NCBI RefSeq assembly: GCF_902459465.1
Contig: NC_047081.1
Span: forward strand, 4,431,883-4,495,882
Length of the DNA: 64,000 nucleotides
Source: Asterias rubens
Taxonomy: Eukaryota; Echinodermata; Asteroidea; Forcipulatida; Asteriidae
Reading direction: 5' to 3'
The notes below the pieces were generated by a model, which searched no databases, was not told where the DNA came from, and saw only the letters and a list, made by a program, of their open reading frames with translations. Shown piece after piece: positions 45,201 through 53,348 of this stretch. Position numbers and translations under genes: made by a program. The first letter of the stretch is position 1. Every line of letters begins with the position of its first letter.

Positions 45201-48200
45201 CAACTCACAACTCCGACGGCCCAACTCACAACTCCGACGGACAACTCACAACTCCGACGCCCCAACTCACACTTCCGACGGACAACTCACAACTCCGACG
45301 GACAACTCACAACTACGACGGCCCAACTCACAACTCCGACGCCCCAACTCACAACTCCGACGGACAACTCACAACTACGACGTAGGCTGTCCTCTATGGA
45401 ACACCATACTTTGCAGCAAACCGTATAATATATTTCTGGTTTGTATGTTTTTTGCAGCAAACCGTACAATATATTTCTGGTTTGTATGTTCTTTGCTGCA
45501 AACCGTACAATGTATTTCTGGTTTGTATGTTCTTTGCAGCAAACCGTATAATGTAGTTCTGGTTTGTATGTTCTTTGCAGGGAACACAGAGTGCTAACCC
45601 TCACAATGACTACTGTCAACATTTTGTCGACACAGGTCAACGACCCCAGAACTTTATTCGTGATGTGGGTAAGTTTAAATACTCGGCAACATTCAAATCC
45701 TCAATACTTCACTGCGGTACATATGAAACTATAGTATGAAATGCATACACACCATTACTTTTTTTGATGCAGAGTATTTTTTTCTTCACCACCTAAACTG
45801 AAAATACCTGCATTGATCTTGTAAGTTTTACCATTCCTGTTGATCATGATGGTTCCCATAGCTTTATTACATGCACATTTGATTACATTCATGATCCACA
45901 TGAATGGAAACCATTGCAAGGTCAATAATAGACTCAAATTTTCCTTGGTTTGGGTATATTTTCCACCTAAATTTTCCACCTAAATAAGTCCTAAATTTGT
46001 TTGCACTGGAACTGCTGTCTTTTCATTTTGTTTCTTTCTCAGTGTGTTTAAATGATTTTTTTAAATTTTTGTCCTAAACTGAATAAAAGTTTTTGTTAAC
46101 TGAATAAAAAGTGTAGGGTTGCACCGTGAAGTTATAGTAAGTTTGGTAACCGGAAACAGAACCCTTTTTTAAAGGCCTTTCTCACCAGGTTGACTTACAA
46201 GGGTGTATGTACTTTTTGTAGGACAAAAAAACACAATGTCCGTAGATTTACACTAAACTTATATTACACAGTTTGAAGATAACGATAGTAGAAAGCTTCC
46301 CTGAAAATATTACGTCCGGCTGAGGTGCTGTAGTTTTTGGGTAATGAGTAAAACAATGTAAAGAAAAGCATTTACAAACGTATTGTCATTACATTGTTTT
46401 ACTCACTTCTCAAAAACTACAGCACCTCAGTTAGTAATATTTGAAGGGAAGCTTTCCACTATCATTATCTTCAAACCGTGTAAGTTTAATGTAAATCTAT
46501 GGACATTTTGAAAAAGTTCACAAATCCAGGTTATCACACATTACAATGTTTGGAAAAAAAAAGATCAGTTCCAATGATTTATTTTTATGCTTTGTAATTG
46601 ACAAGATTATTGTTTACTGAGTATTGTGTGTTTGTCTCTACCCAGGGCTTGCTGACAGGTTTGAGGAATACCCAAAGCTGAAGGAATTGATCCATCTAAA
46701 GGATGAGTTAATTACCCAAACAAACTCACCTCCAATGTAAGTGCAATCTAGTGTTAAGAACACAGTACACTACAATCGTATACTTATCAAACAATGCAGA
46801 CTCTATTTATCTTTTAATGGCACTAGACACAGGACGGTTGTGAAGACCAGTATTCACACTTGGTTTATCCCAACATAAAATAACAAATCTGTGAACATTG
46901 AGGCCTGCCTTAAGACCTTTATCATGGTGCAGCCATCTTGAATTTCTCCCATTGATATCAATGTTACCAAACCGAGGCTGGAAGAACAAAATAGTCTCGT
47001 TCCTCTTTTCAAAATTATTTATAGCATTCATTGTGGTTTATGATAAAGGTGATATGCATGATAAAGGTCTATATTATACATAACCGTCTGTTTCTATTTT
47101 GTAGGTACCTCCATTGTGACCTTGAGACCTATGACCTCGGGGAGTTGAACCATAAGTTTGATGTCATACTAGTAGATCCACCCCTCGAGGAATACCGCCA
47201 CAGACCTGCAGTTATGACCAACCAGAAGTTCTGGAGTTGGGATGAGGTGAAGATTATCTCCAGTCATTTCTAGCTAGCATAATGATTGCAGCCGCCTGCA
47301 GCCACCTGAAGGTGCCTGAAGGTGCCTGCAGTCGCCTGAAGGTGCCTGCAGCCGTCTGAAGGTGCCTGAAGGTGCCTGCATCCGCCTGAAGGTGCCTGCA
47401 GCCACCTGAATGTGCCTGCAGTCGCCTGAAAGTGCCTGCAGCCGTCTGAAGGTGCCTGAAGGTGCCTGCAGCCGCCTGCAGCCGCCTGAAGGTGCCTGCA
47501 GCCGCCTGAAGGTGCCTGCAGCCGCCTGAAGGTGCCTGCAGCCGCCTGAAGGTGCCTGCAGCCGCCTGAAGGTGCCTGCAGTCGCCTGAAGGTGCCTGCA
47601 GTCGCCTGAAGGTGCCTGCAGCCGCCTGAAGGTGCCTGCAGCCGCCTGAAGGTGCCTGCAGCCGCCTGAAGGTGCCTGCAGCCGCCTGAAGGTGCCTGCA
47701 GCCGCCTGAAGGTGCCTGCAGCCGCCCTGCCTGTTATATATACTTCACATGCCTTGCATAACCGTCCTGCCTGTAGTCCGATTTATACTTCTTGTGAATG
47801 CGTATGCGATACGATTTTCGACTTCGTAGGGCTATTTTTGCAGTTCATTACAAATCAACTTATATGCGAATTATTTGTTGCGACTTTGCAAATAAAACTA
47901 ATTTCTTGTTTGACTTTCATCGCTCAGTGAGCGTTTTATTAATTTTGTTTTGTTTAATCGAGGTCAAGCAAAATGTGTTTTTCACCATTTTCTCGTGACC
48001 CAGATGGCCGATCGATCTCAAACTTCTAAAGGTTTGTCAGTTCATGTATATGGTGGATTACTTAAAGCCATTGCAATGCATTGGACACTTTCGGTAAACA
48101 GTAGAGCCAAAGGCCCACACTTCGTGTATCACCACTTACATATAAAATAACAACCCTGTGAAAATTTAGGCTCAATCGGTCATCGGAGTCGGGAGAAAAT

Positions 48201-51200
48201 AACGGTGAACCCACCCTTGTCTCCGCACGTTTTGCTGTGTCATCACTTGTGTTTAAAATAAATCTGTAATTCTGGAATTTATAATTGTTTTCATGTTTTC
48301 TTAAAAAGTAAAAGCATTTCATGGAATAATATTTCAAGAGAAGTCTTTCACCATTACATTTGTACCTTTTTAAACCCTGTAAGTTATTTGTAAATCTGTG
48401 AACTTTTTCCAAATTGTCCAATGGCTTTAAAGTGCTTGCACTGCCAACAACTTATTTGTTAGCATGAAACATTCCTGTAATGTTCCTTTGATTGTATTGA
48501 GACATTGATTGTAAATAAATTTCTCTGACTCATTGTAGATTATGCGTCTTGAGATTCCCGCTGTAGCAGCCCATCGATCCTTCATCTTCCTATGGGTTGG
48601 TACATTAGAAGGTCTAGATAAGGGACGACAGTGCTTAGCTGAATGGGGCTTCAGGAGATGTGAAGATATCTGTTGGATCAAGACTAATGCTAAGAATCCA
48701 GGAAGTGTTGGTCTGGAACCCAATGCCATCCTACAAAGAACCAAGGTTAGAACAGGAACTGTTAATCAGGGTAACATGTAAATATTGCAGCTTTAACGGC
48801 AGTGGACAGGTAATTACTCAAAATAATTATTAGCATAAAACCTTACTTGGTAACGAGCAATGGAGAGCCGTTGGTAGTATAAAACACTCTGAGAAACAGC
48901 TCCCTCTTTGTAACATAGTTTGGTTAGAAAGAAGTAGTATTCCATGAATTTGAATTTGAGACCTCAAAATAAGATTTTTGGGGTCTCGAAATCAAGCATC
49001 TGAAAGCACACAACTTTGTGTGACAAGTGTGTTTTTTCTTTCATAATTATCTCGCAACTTGGACGACCAATTGAGCTAAATTTTCATAGGTTTGTTTTAT
49101 GCATATGTTGAGATACACCAAGTGAGAAGATTGGTCTTTGACAACTACCAATAGTGTCCAGTGTCTTTACAGTCCCTATAAAGCTGTCTATTGGAATTCT
49201 TTCAAATAAACTCAATAACCGTTATTCATACCATAAAGGCATAGCTGAGAGTACATCGGCGCTTTTCAGAGCCAACATTCCTATACAAGAGATTTGTATC
49301 CTTGGTTTTACCTGCTAGTCAACTATTTATAGTTGCTTCTTAATTTCTGCACCATTATTGCTCTGTCCTCGGTTGGGACGTTAATGCCTTAGGTCCCGTT
49401 TGTTGTGTATTACATGTAAAACAATCCGGTTGCACTGATCTAAGAAAGGGGGATTACCATAGTAATTCAGGCAGTGGCTAACCTTACCGTAATTTTCGGA
49501 TTATAAACCGCGCGGAGTATAAACCGCACTTCCTCAAAATATACAAAAAAATATTTAATGTCGGCGTATATGCCGCGCGGAGTATAAACCGCGACCAAAA
49601 AAAAACAAAACATGAAAACAAACTAACCTAAAACACGGAAGTGAAGTACGCAAACCTGCCGCGTTACGGGTGATTTTTTTATTTCACACTATCAGTCCTG
49701 AATTATCCTTTGTTTCCATCAACAACCCTTTTCCAGAATTTGAATTTATATTTTGATGATCGGTTGTGTTGACCATGTTTTGTGAACTTCTTTGGCAACA
49801 AATCTCCGTGAATCAAAGATCGGTCGACAACGCACACCTAGAAATAGTTGAACTTTGCCCTGCATCGCATCGCCCTCTGTTGACAAAAGTTGTTCACGTT
49901 TGATTAGACTTGGCCACAATCCGCGAAGTGTGGGTCAGACGTTCAGGCTATGTGTTGTACAATAGGGAGCCGATCCGTCCGAAGTCTAGCCAAGATTTTA
50001 TGAATGGAACTACCACCGGCCAATCATCAAACGGCCAATCACAGCATGCGCACAAAGGGGCCGTGCTTGTTTGCGGTCCTCTTTGTGGCGATGTGCAGTG
50101 ACGGACGGGTGGCACATCAGTCAGTCTTGTATAGTTGCCACAATGCGCGAGTTGCGTCGTAATTAAAGTTGAAATGTATTTAAGTTTACACTATTGATCG
50201 TAATTGAAAAGATCTATTATAGGATAGCAATCTTTTTGCAATCTTTTTTGCGTGAGGAGCTAGCCGCTCTGTTTTGCAGCGACAGCGAAGACAGCGACTT
50301 CGAGGGTTTCAATTTGTAAGAAACCAGATAGATCAAGACATCCAACAAAACCAACAGTTCTTTTCAGAGCTACCACTACTTCCAAAAAGAGATAACCGTG
50401 CAAAGTGAAATAATAAAATATTAAAAACAAAGTGGATTACCTGGCCCCTGAACAAAGAAAAATCCCCTTATTTAATAAACACAACCCCTGTTGAATCCCG
50501 ATAAATTGTAAAGTTACAAAAAAATACCTTTGATTAATAAACCAAATCCGTTCGAAGCCATTTATTAAAAAACAAAAAGAGAGAACCTAAAAATATTAAT
50601 AGTAATAGTATAAGCGGTATAGCATGCCCGATTATTCTGGCATCCATTTAAATCCCCAATTCATTACAATTAATAAAAACCCTTTATTTAAAACCCAACA
50701 AGATTTAGCATTAAAAGAACCCTTTATTTAAAATCACGCCCAATATTGTGAGACCAGTAATAAATAAGAAACTCTGCCCTTCAGAGAGTTTACACAAGTG
50801 CCGCTTCATGTTCAAGGTTAATGGACTCAACAATGAGGGCGGTTTGAACACGTTTTGTTTGATCCCAGGCGCTGCATAGTTCTTTGTGTACGTTCATTCA
50901 CCATTCTGATGTTGTGGTTGAGCTGAAGAAACCGCTGGCTGTCACGAGTGTAGCCTGGAAGTCTGACGTCAGTATGTAGAGATCGTAAGATAAATAGACA
51001 GGGGACCAGTCTATTTCGCTCTCACACGAGTGCAGCCTGAATGTCTGACGTCAGTATGTAGAGATCGTAAGATAAATAGACAGGGGACCAGTCTATTTCG
51101 CTCTCACACGAGTGCAGCCTGAATGTCTGACGTCAGCATATATATATTGCTAGGATAAATAGACGGGGACCAGTCTAGTCTGAGTTTCGCTGAGCGAGGG

Positions 51201-53348
51201 GGCGCGGATGGCGGTTGATTAACGTTTTACAAAGGAAACACGGAATACAAATGGGGTGGGATTTTCAACAGGACTTTGTCATCACACAGGCATGTTTTGC
51301 AGGTTTTTGTTCTCGTTTCTTAAAAAAAAATAATATTTAGAATGTTTTACATACGATCTTTCTTTTTAAAAATGCCGTTTTTTCTCTTAAATATTTATAC
51401 GTCGGCCTACAAGCCGCCCGGAGAATAAACTGCAGGGGTTCAAAAAAATGTCAAAATCAACATGTAAACCGCGGTTTATAATCCGAAAATTACGGTATAT
51501 AAAAAAAATATGCCCCTGGAAAATCTGAATTTTTTATTAAATACGTAGCCTGAAAAGTCTATTAAAGCCTACACCATATGTGCATGTAGGTCTGCCCTAG
51601 TACACAATAAAATCGTCCTCCTTTTTTCTGAAAGCCAAATACCATTCCTGCATTTGACTCCTCGGTTGTACAAAACACTATGGACCCCATCACATCGTGC
51701 AACAGTTGTGTTATATTGACTGGGCACACAATAACCCTATTTCTTATATCAATAACCAGGAGCACTGCTTGATGGGTATCAAAGGAACCGTCCGACGCTC
51801 AACAGATGGAGATTTCATCCACGCTAACATTGATCTGGACGTCATCATCACTGAACATCCTGAGACTGGATCTCTAGATAAACCAGAAGAGATATTTCAT
51901 ATCATTCAACATTTCTGTCTGGGTCGTAGGAGGCTGCATGTCTTTGGATCAGACAGTACCATCAGACCTGGTAAGCAAAAATAGCCCTTAAAAATAATAA
52001 TAGTATCAAAGTCTTACAATAGCGCTCGTATCTACCAAACAAGGTACTCAAAGCGCTGAGTATATACAAACTTTCAGAAAGGTTATTGAAGTGATGAATT
52101 CTGAGACACAATTATGTAGCACTGTATAAGGGGTCACAAGGTGCTACGGCGCATTCAGCAGCCACAGCCAGGAACACTGGTGCGAACCCTTTCTCTTTTC
52201 GATAAGTGCACTTTTACATGCACTGCACAACACATGGGACCAACGGCTTTACGTCGCATCCAAAGGACGAAGCAATGGTTAAGTGTCTTGCTTAACCCCA
52301 CAAGTGTCACGGTTGGGGATTCGAACCCACACTCTGCTGATCAGAACATCAGAGTTTGAATTCGGTGCTCTTAACTGCTCAGCCATGACACTTCCACCCT
52401 TGTCTTTTATATGATTTGAGGCATTGCATGGTGAGGTATCAATATATATTTGGTTTGCAGTAACACCATGTGTGTATCTACTTGCCAGGTAGAGTTCGTT
52501 CTTTAGAGAACTGTCTTGCTATATATATTCTACTACCACGGAGGAGATTTATCAGATTTTTTAGGGAACCTTCTCAGTTCTGAAATGAACTTCTACCTGG
52601 TCGGAAAGTAAAGACAATCAGCTGGTACTACATGTACTATTTAAGCTTATAGGATTGTTATTAAGTGCACTAGAATACTAAAGCAGACAACTTGTGCGAC
52701 AAGGGTGTTTTTCTTCCATTACTCTCCCGCAACTTTAAAGACCAATTGAGTCAAAATGTTGACAGGTTTGTTATTTTATGCATATGTTAAGATACACCAA
52801 GTGAGATTACTGATTTTTTTTTTACAATTACCAATAGTGTCCAGTGCTTGTAAAAGCATCAAGTTGATGTATTTAAAAATGTACATAAAAAGGTAAGTTT
52901 ATTATTTCCACTTAAGGTTTTGGAATGGAGCTCTACGCCAGTTCTGACTTTTTTAAAGTCAAGTATGGTTATTTTTACATGTCTAGGGTGGCTGACCATT
53001 GGTCCAAAGATCACAAACAGCAACTTCACCACGGAAACCTACGAAGGATACTTCAACAAATCACAGACAGACTTCCTTACCGGCTGCACAGAAGAGATTG
53101 AACGGCTCCGCCCTAAATCACCGCCCCCAAAGATCAAAGGAGGAGGGGGGCCAGGAGGTGGTAACTATGGGGGTAGAGGGGGAGCAGGGGGTCGTGGTGG
53201 CCAAGGTAGGGGTGGACAGGGAGGTAGGGGAGGCCCAGGTGGGTCTCAAGGAGGTTGGCAAGGGGGTGGAAGGGGAGGGTTTAGTGGAAGAGGAAGAGGC
53301 GGCGGACCGGGGAAGGGAAGGGGATTCCAAGGGAGGGGTGGTTTTTAA
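29318..53348 (+). CDS. METTL14: METTL14, RNA-binding subunit of the m6A methyltransferase (10 coding exons)
   Basis: Ten exons with consistent phases and GT-AG borders give 1446 bp, 481 codons plus TAA (human METTL14 has 456 residues). METTL14 pairs with METTL3 in the nucleus; it does not catalyse but holds the RNA substrate. Residues 1-60 form a basic helix-rich N-terminus ([20 protein letters not shown]), and 61-115 a variable acidic linker. Residues ~116-402 are the MT-A70 domain, including [27 protein letters not shown] (DPPL at 199-202, where vertebrates have EPPL), [32 protein letters not shown] and [11 protein letters not shown]. Then [10 protein letters not shown] precedes an RGG/GGQ-rich tail (413-481), which in the family binds RNA. 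R304 aligns with human R298 and S406 with human S399. Introns span 24 kb and are crowded with transposons. The gene appears intact. Confidence 0.95.
29550..30078. mobile_element. TIR element in METTL14 intron 1
   Basis: The left ~130 bp (AATTGCCAATATACCATAG, TAAACATAAATTTAATGG, CTTCACGAAAAGTGTG) is mirrored at 29935-30078 (CACACTTTTCGTGAAG, CCATTAAATTTATGTTTG). It is non-coding, ~530 bp. Confidence 0.65.
30292..30431. mobile_element. Small palindromic MITE
   Basis: The arms AAGTTTCCGTATGGCGCCAC and GTGGTGGCGCCATACGGAAA are mirrored through CACTTTTTCA/TGAAAAAGTG. About 140 bp. Confidence 0.75.
31453..31802. mobile_element. hAT-like MITE with 8 bp target duplication
   Basis: TIRs TAAGCTTGGGCGATATCGAT and ATATCGCCCAAGCTTA bound 350 bp. 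The exact duplication CCCTGGAC lies on both sides (31445-31452, 31803-31810). The interior is rich in ATATCGCGAT. An 8 bp duplication is typical of hAT elements. Confidence 0.85.
32406..33045. other. METTL14 intron 1, no feature
   Basis: I see nothing but intronic-type AT-rich DNA here. Confidence 0.4.
33052..35860. mobile_element. hAT-like TIR element, 6 bp target duplication, carrying a nested LINE
   Basis: TIRs CAGCTCTGATACTTCA and TGAAGTATCAGGGCTG are flanked by CTCATT on both sides (33046-33051, 35861-35866). Subterminal DNA has repeated GATTGCCG(T/C)...TGCCCTT motifs on both flanks. The middle (about 33610-35510) is a LINE inserted on the minus strand. It resembles 39491-40559 in TIR start (CAG), duplication length and the GCCGT(C/T)GTGCCCTT motif. 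Confidence 0.75.
33732..35482 (-). pseudogene. CR1-like non-LTR retrotransposon reverse transcriptase, 5'-truncated
   Basis: The minus-strand frame 35482-34004 holds the RT of a [59 protein letters not shown] and the catalytic [10 protein letters not shown] one-base shift near 34043 moves the last part to 33732-34004, which has the usual C-terminal LINE motifs ([35 protein letters not shown]). The upstream endonuclease is missing: an in-frame TAA lies just before [10 protein letters not shown]. The 3' tail at ~33605-33660 ends in TTATTATTATT, typical of CR1/L2-type elements. The clade is inferred from motif style. Confidence 0.85.
35867..36875. other. End of METTL14 intron 1
   Basis: AT-rich intronic DNA with no recognisable element. 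Confidence 0.4.
36876..36991 (+). CDS. METTL14: METTL14 exon 2
   Basis: Acceptor GTGCTCTAG. It encodes [20 protein letters not shown] and a Ser/Thr/His-rich stretch, residues 23-60, then a split serine codon. Donor GTCAGT. Confidence 0.85.
37021..37213. mobile_element. MITE family B, internally deleted copy
   Basis: Starts TAAAGGCAGTGGACACTATT and ends ACCAATAGTGTCCAGTGTAT; the middle of the family is absent. It lies 30 bp after METTL14 exon 2. Confidence 0.85.
37385..38473 (-). mobile_element. Tc1-like DNA transposon remnant, METTL14 intron 2
   Basis: A 1089 bp element with ~200 bp TIRs starting AACTGCTCACAAAAAGTAAG and TA on both sides (37383-37384, 38474-38475). Each arm has GGTATCATTT-type and CAACATGTAAT motifs in mirrored order. 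It contains a transposase piece on the minus strand. Confidence 0.9.
37879..38202 (-). pseudogene. Tc1-like transposase, C-terminal fragment
   Basis: A 107-codon frame has [18 protein letters not shown] with the second catalytic Asp, and [19 protein letters not shown] with the catalytic Glu at DD34E-type spacing. The DNA-binding domains and the first Asp are missing (full transposases have ~340 residues), so the copy is inactive. It starts without the normal upstream sequence, consistent with internal deletion. Confidence 0.85.
38838..38928 (+). CDS. METTL14: METTL14 exon 3
   Basis: Acceptor ATATTTCAG. It encodes residues 61-91 ([20 protein letters not shown]), a basic variable linker. Donor GTGAGT. 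A second AG five bases on makes the acceptor choice slightly uncertain, but the phase supports this one. Confidence 0.8.
38940..39251 (+). repeat. (CAAT/CAGT)n microsatellite, METTL14 intron 3
   Basis: Tandem CAATCAATCAGT-type tetranucleotides start 11 bp after the exon 3 donor. They are interrupted at 39055-39135 by a LINE-3'-end-like stretch (GTATGAATAAAGTGTTTGC). Confidence 0.9.
39330..39490 (-). mobile_element. Degraded SINE fragment split by a hAT-like element
   Basis: It contains repeated TACTCAGTA-type motifs and AAAGGCAAATCACT. A similar stretch, AACAGGCAAATCACTGGGTG, lies at 40630-40720 beyond the element at 39491, ending in a tRNA B-box in complement (GGGATTAGAACCC). Confidence 0.5.
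39491..40559. mobile_element. hAT-like non-autonomous element with 6 bp duplication, METTL14 intron 3
   Basis: The ends CAGACATGCCAAC and GTTGGCATGTCTG are inverted, with GCTAGA repeated exactly on both sides (39485-39490, 40560-40565). AATACAGGT-type motifs mark both subterminal regions. The 1069 bp interior encodes no transposase; a T-rich tract spans 40310-40380. Confidence 0.8.
40566..41335. other. Rest of METTL14 intron 3
   Basis: Holds the SINE-like piece at 40630-40720; the rest is AT-rich without features. Confidence 0.4.
41336..41407 (+). CDS. METTL14: METTL14 exon 4
   Basis: A 72 bp exon after TTATAG. It encodes [20 protein letters not shown] and TFLK; human METTL14 has [11 protein letters not shown] at the matching place. 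Donor GTAGGC. Confidence 0.9.
41480..41745 (+). mobile_element. tRNA-derived SINE, METTL14 intron 4
   Basis: The head resembles a leucine-type tRNA: A-box GCCGAGCTGTTAAGATC and B-box GCGTTCGAATCACAG, 40-45 bp apart. The body is TACTGGCCAGGCTTGGGAC and TCAGGCCTTGTGTGTC, ending in an A-rich tail. A member of the same family lies inverted at 52135. Confidence 0.8.
41848..41952 (+). repeat. 41 bp tandem repeat, upstream block (2.6 copies)
   Basis: Units start CAAACCGTACAATATATTTC at 41848, 41889 and 41930. The third breaks off after TTCTGG where the 20 bp minisatellite begins. The same 41 bp unit forms the block at 45417-45580 in the same orientation. Confidence 0.9.
41953..42850 (+). repeat. 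20 bp minisatellite, left arm of a foldback structure
   Basis: About 44 tandem copies of AGTTGTGAGTTGTCCGTCGG and variants (GGCCGTCGT, GGGCCGTCGT), 898 bp. It is complementary to 44681-45382. Because 20 bp x 3 = 60 bp, frames stay open for long distances on both strands; these are not genes. Confidence 0.95.
42851..44680. other. Spacer between the minisatellite arms, METTL14 intron 4
   Basis: 1.83 kb without a supported gene. At 43750-44155 the DNA resembles a LINE 3' end: T-rich, with TATTTTATGTGAATTGCCAA followed by an AATAATAAT tail on the plus strand. A GTTT microsatellite lies at 43768-43790. No transposase is visible. Confidence 0.5.
44681..45382 (-). repeat. 20 bp minisatellite, right arm (inverted)
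   Basis: About 35 copies of CCAACTCACAACTCCGACGG and variants, the complement of the left arm, 702 bp. Arms and spacer make a 3430 bp foldback (41953-45382). Confidence 0.95.
45417..45580 (+). repeat. 41 bp tandem repeat of the exon 5 splice acceptor (4 copies)
   Basis: Units start at 45417, 45458, 45499 and 45540, each carrying GGTTTGTATGTTCTTTGCAG or a close variant. The last ends exactly at the METTL14 exon 5 border. The unit at 45458 ends TTTGCTG instead of TTTGCAG. Thus two or three upstream AGs mimic the authentic acceptor. Confidence 0.95.
45581..45668 (+). CDS. METTL14: METTL14 exon 5
   Basis: It encodes [20 protein letters not shown] and RPQNFIRDV. The acceptor TTCTTTGCAG is the last of four tandem 41 bp copies of the same acceptor region. 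Donor GTAAGT, phase 1. Confidence 0.9.
45669..46645. other. METTL14 intron 5
   Basis: Contains the MITE at 46205; the remainder shows nothing recognisable. Confidence 0.5.
46205..46512. mobile_element. Palindromic MITE, METTL14 intron 5
   Basis: The left arm AATGTCCGTAGATTTACACT, GAAAGCTTCCCTGAAAATAT, TGAGGTGCTGTAGTTTTTG is mirrored by CAAAAACTACAGCACCTCA and AATATTTGAAGGGAAGCTTT. About 300 bp with a short spacer. Confidence 0.85.
46646..46736 (+). CDS. METTL14: METTL14 exon 6
   Basis: Acceptor GTCTCTACCCAG. It encodes [20 protein letters not shown] and [10 protein letters not shown], closely following the vertebrate protein. Donor GTAAGT inside the Met codon. Confidence 0.9.
46815..46900. 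mobile_element. MITE family B fragment, METTL14 intron 6
   Basis: Shares CACTTGGTTTATCCCAACAT and AAAATAACAAATCTGTGAA with the terminal part of family B. Only this end is present. Confidence 0.6.
47105..47246 (+). CDS. METTL14: METTL14 exon 7, carrying the DPPL motif
   Basis: Acceptor TTTTGTAG. It encodes residues 175-222, including [20 protein letters not shown] and FWSWDE. Donor GTGAAG. A 20 bp minisatellite starts ~40 bp into the following intron. Confidence 0.9.
47288..47727 (+). repeat. 20 bp minisatellite, METTL14 intron 7
   Basis: About 22 copies of GCCGCCTGAAGGTGCCTGCA with few substitutions, mainly GCCGTC and GTCGCC variants. It starts ~40 bp after the exon 7 donor. It is a tandem array with no spacers. 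Confidence 0.95.
48062..48430. mobile_element. MITE (TIR TTAAAGCCATTG), METTL14 intron 7
   Basis: Starts TTAAAGCCATTGCAATGCAT and ends AATTGTCCAATGGCTTTAA. Internal motifs GGCTCAATCGGTCATCGGAG and AAGAGAAGTCTTTCACCATT. A right-half fragment is at 20935. It ends ~108 bp before exon 8. Confidence 0.85.
48539..48745 (+). CDS. METTL14: METTL14 exon 8
   Basis: Acceptor CTCATTGTAG. It encodes residues 223-291 ([39 protein letters not shown]). Donor GTTAGA. Confidence 0.9.
48792..49169. mobile_element. MITE family B, METTL14 intron 8
   Basis: A nearly full copy: TTTAACGGCAGTGGACAGGT at the left, ACCAATAGTGTCCAGTGTCT at the right, with ATGCATATGTTGAGATACAC inside. Confidence 0.85.
49487..51495. mobile_element. 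2 kb non-autonomous TIR element with TA flanks, METTL14 intron 8
   Basis: The ends CCGTAATTTTCGGATTATAA and TTATAATCCGAAAATTACGG are inverted, flanked by TA (mariner-like duplication). Subterminal AAACCGCGCGGAGTATAAAC recurs at 49567 and, inverted, at 51410-51475. The interior has no transposase. At 50943-51190 it carries three 82 bp tandem repeats. Confidence 0.75.
50943..51190 (+). repeat. 82 bp tandem repeat, three copies
   Basis: Units begin CACGAGTG at 50943, 51025 and 51107 and contain GTCTGACGTCAG and AAATAGACAGGGGACCAGTC. The third is more diverged. Confidence 0.9.
51498..51759. other. End of METTL14 intron 8
   Basis: Nothing recognisable apart from the exon 9 acceptor. Confidence 0.4.
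51760..51970 (+). CDS. METTL14: METTL14 exon 9
   Basis: Acceptor AATAACCAG. It encodes residues 292-361 ([39 protein letters not shown]), the most conserved part of the MT-A70 domain and of the METTL3 contact. Donor GTAAGC. Confidence 0.9.
52135..52400 (-). mobile_element. tRNA-derived SINE, METTL14 intron 9
   Basis: On the minus strand it begins TGTCATGGCTGAGCAGTTAA (leucine tRNA-like A-box) with B-box GGGTTCGAATCCCC ~65 bp on. It shares the head with the SINE at 41480 but has a different body. Confidence 0.85.
52686..52850. mobile_element. MITE family B, right half
   Basis: Motifs GACAAGGGTGTTTTTCTTCC, ATGCATATGTTAAGATACAC and ACCAATAGTGTCCAGTG in the order of family B; the left half is missing. 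Confidence 0.8.
52987..53348 (+). CDS. METTL14: METTL14 exon 10 (terminal, RGG tail)
   Basis: Acceptor CATGTCTAG. It encodes [14 protein letters not shown] and [17 protein letters not shown], then a ~69 residue Gly/Arg-rich tail ending FQGRGGF and TAA. The tail is richer in GGQ and GGRGG than the human one. GC-rich DNA also leaves other frames open here. Confidence 0.95.

Noticed and set aside
44653..45597. Plus-strand 314-codon open frame in the right minisatellite arm
   Set aside because: Same minisatellite in the opposite orientation, running into the 41 bp acceptor repeats of METTL14.
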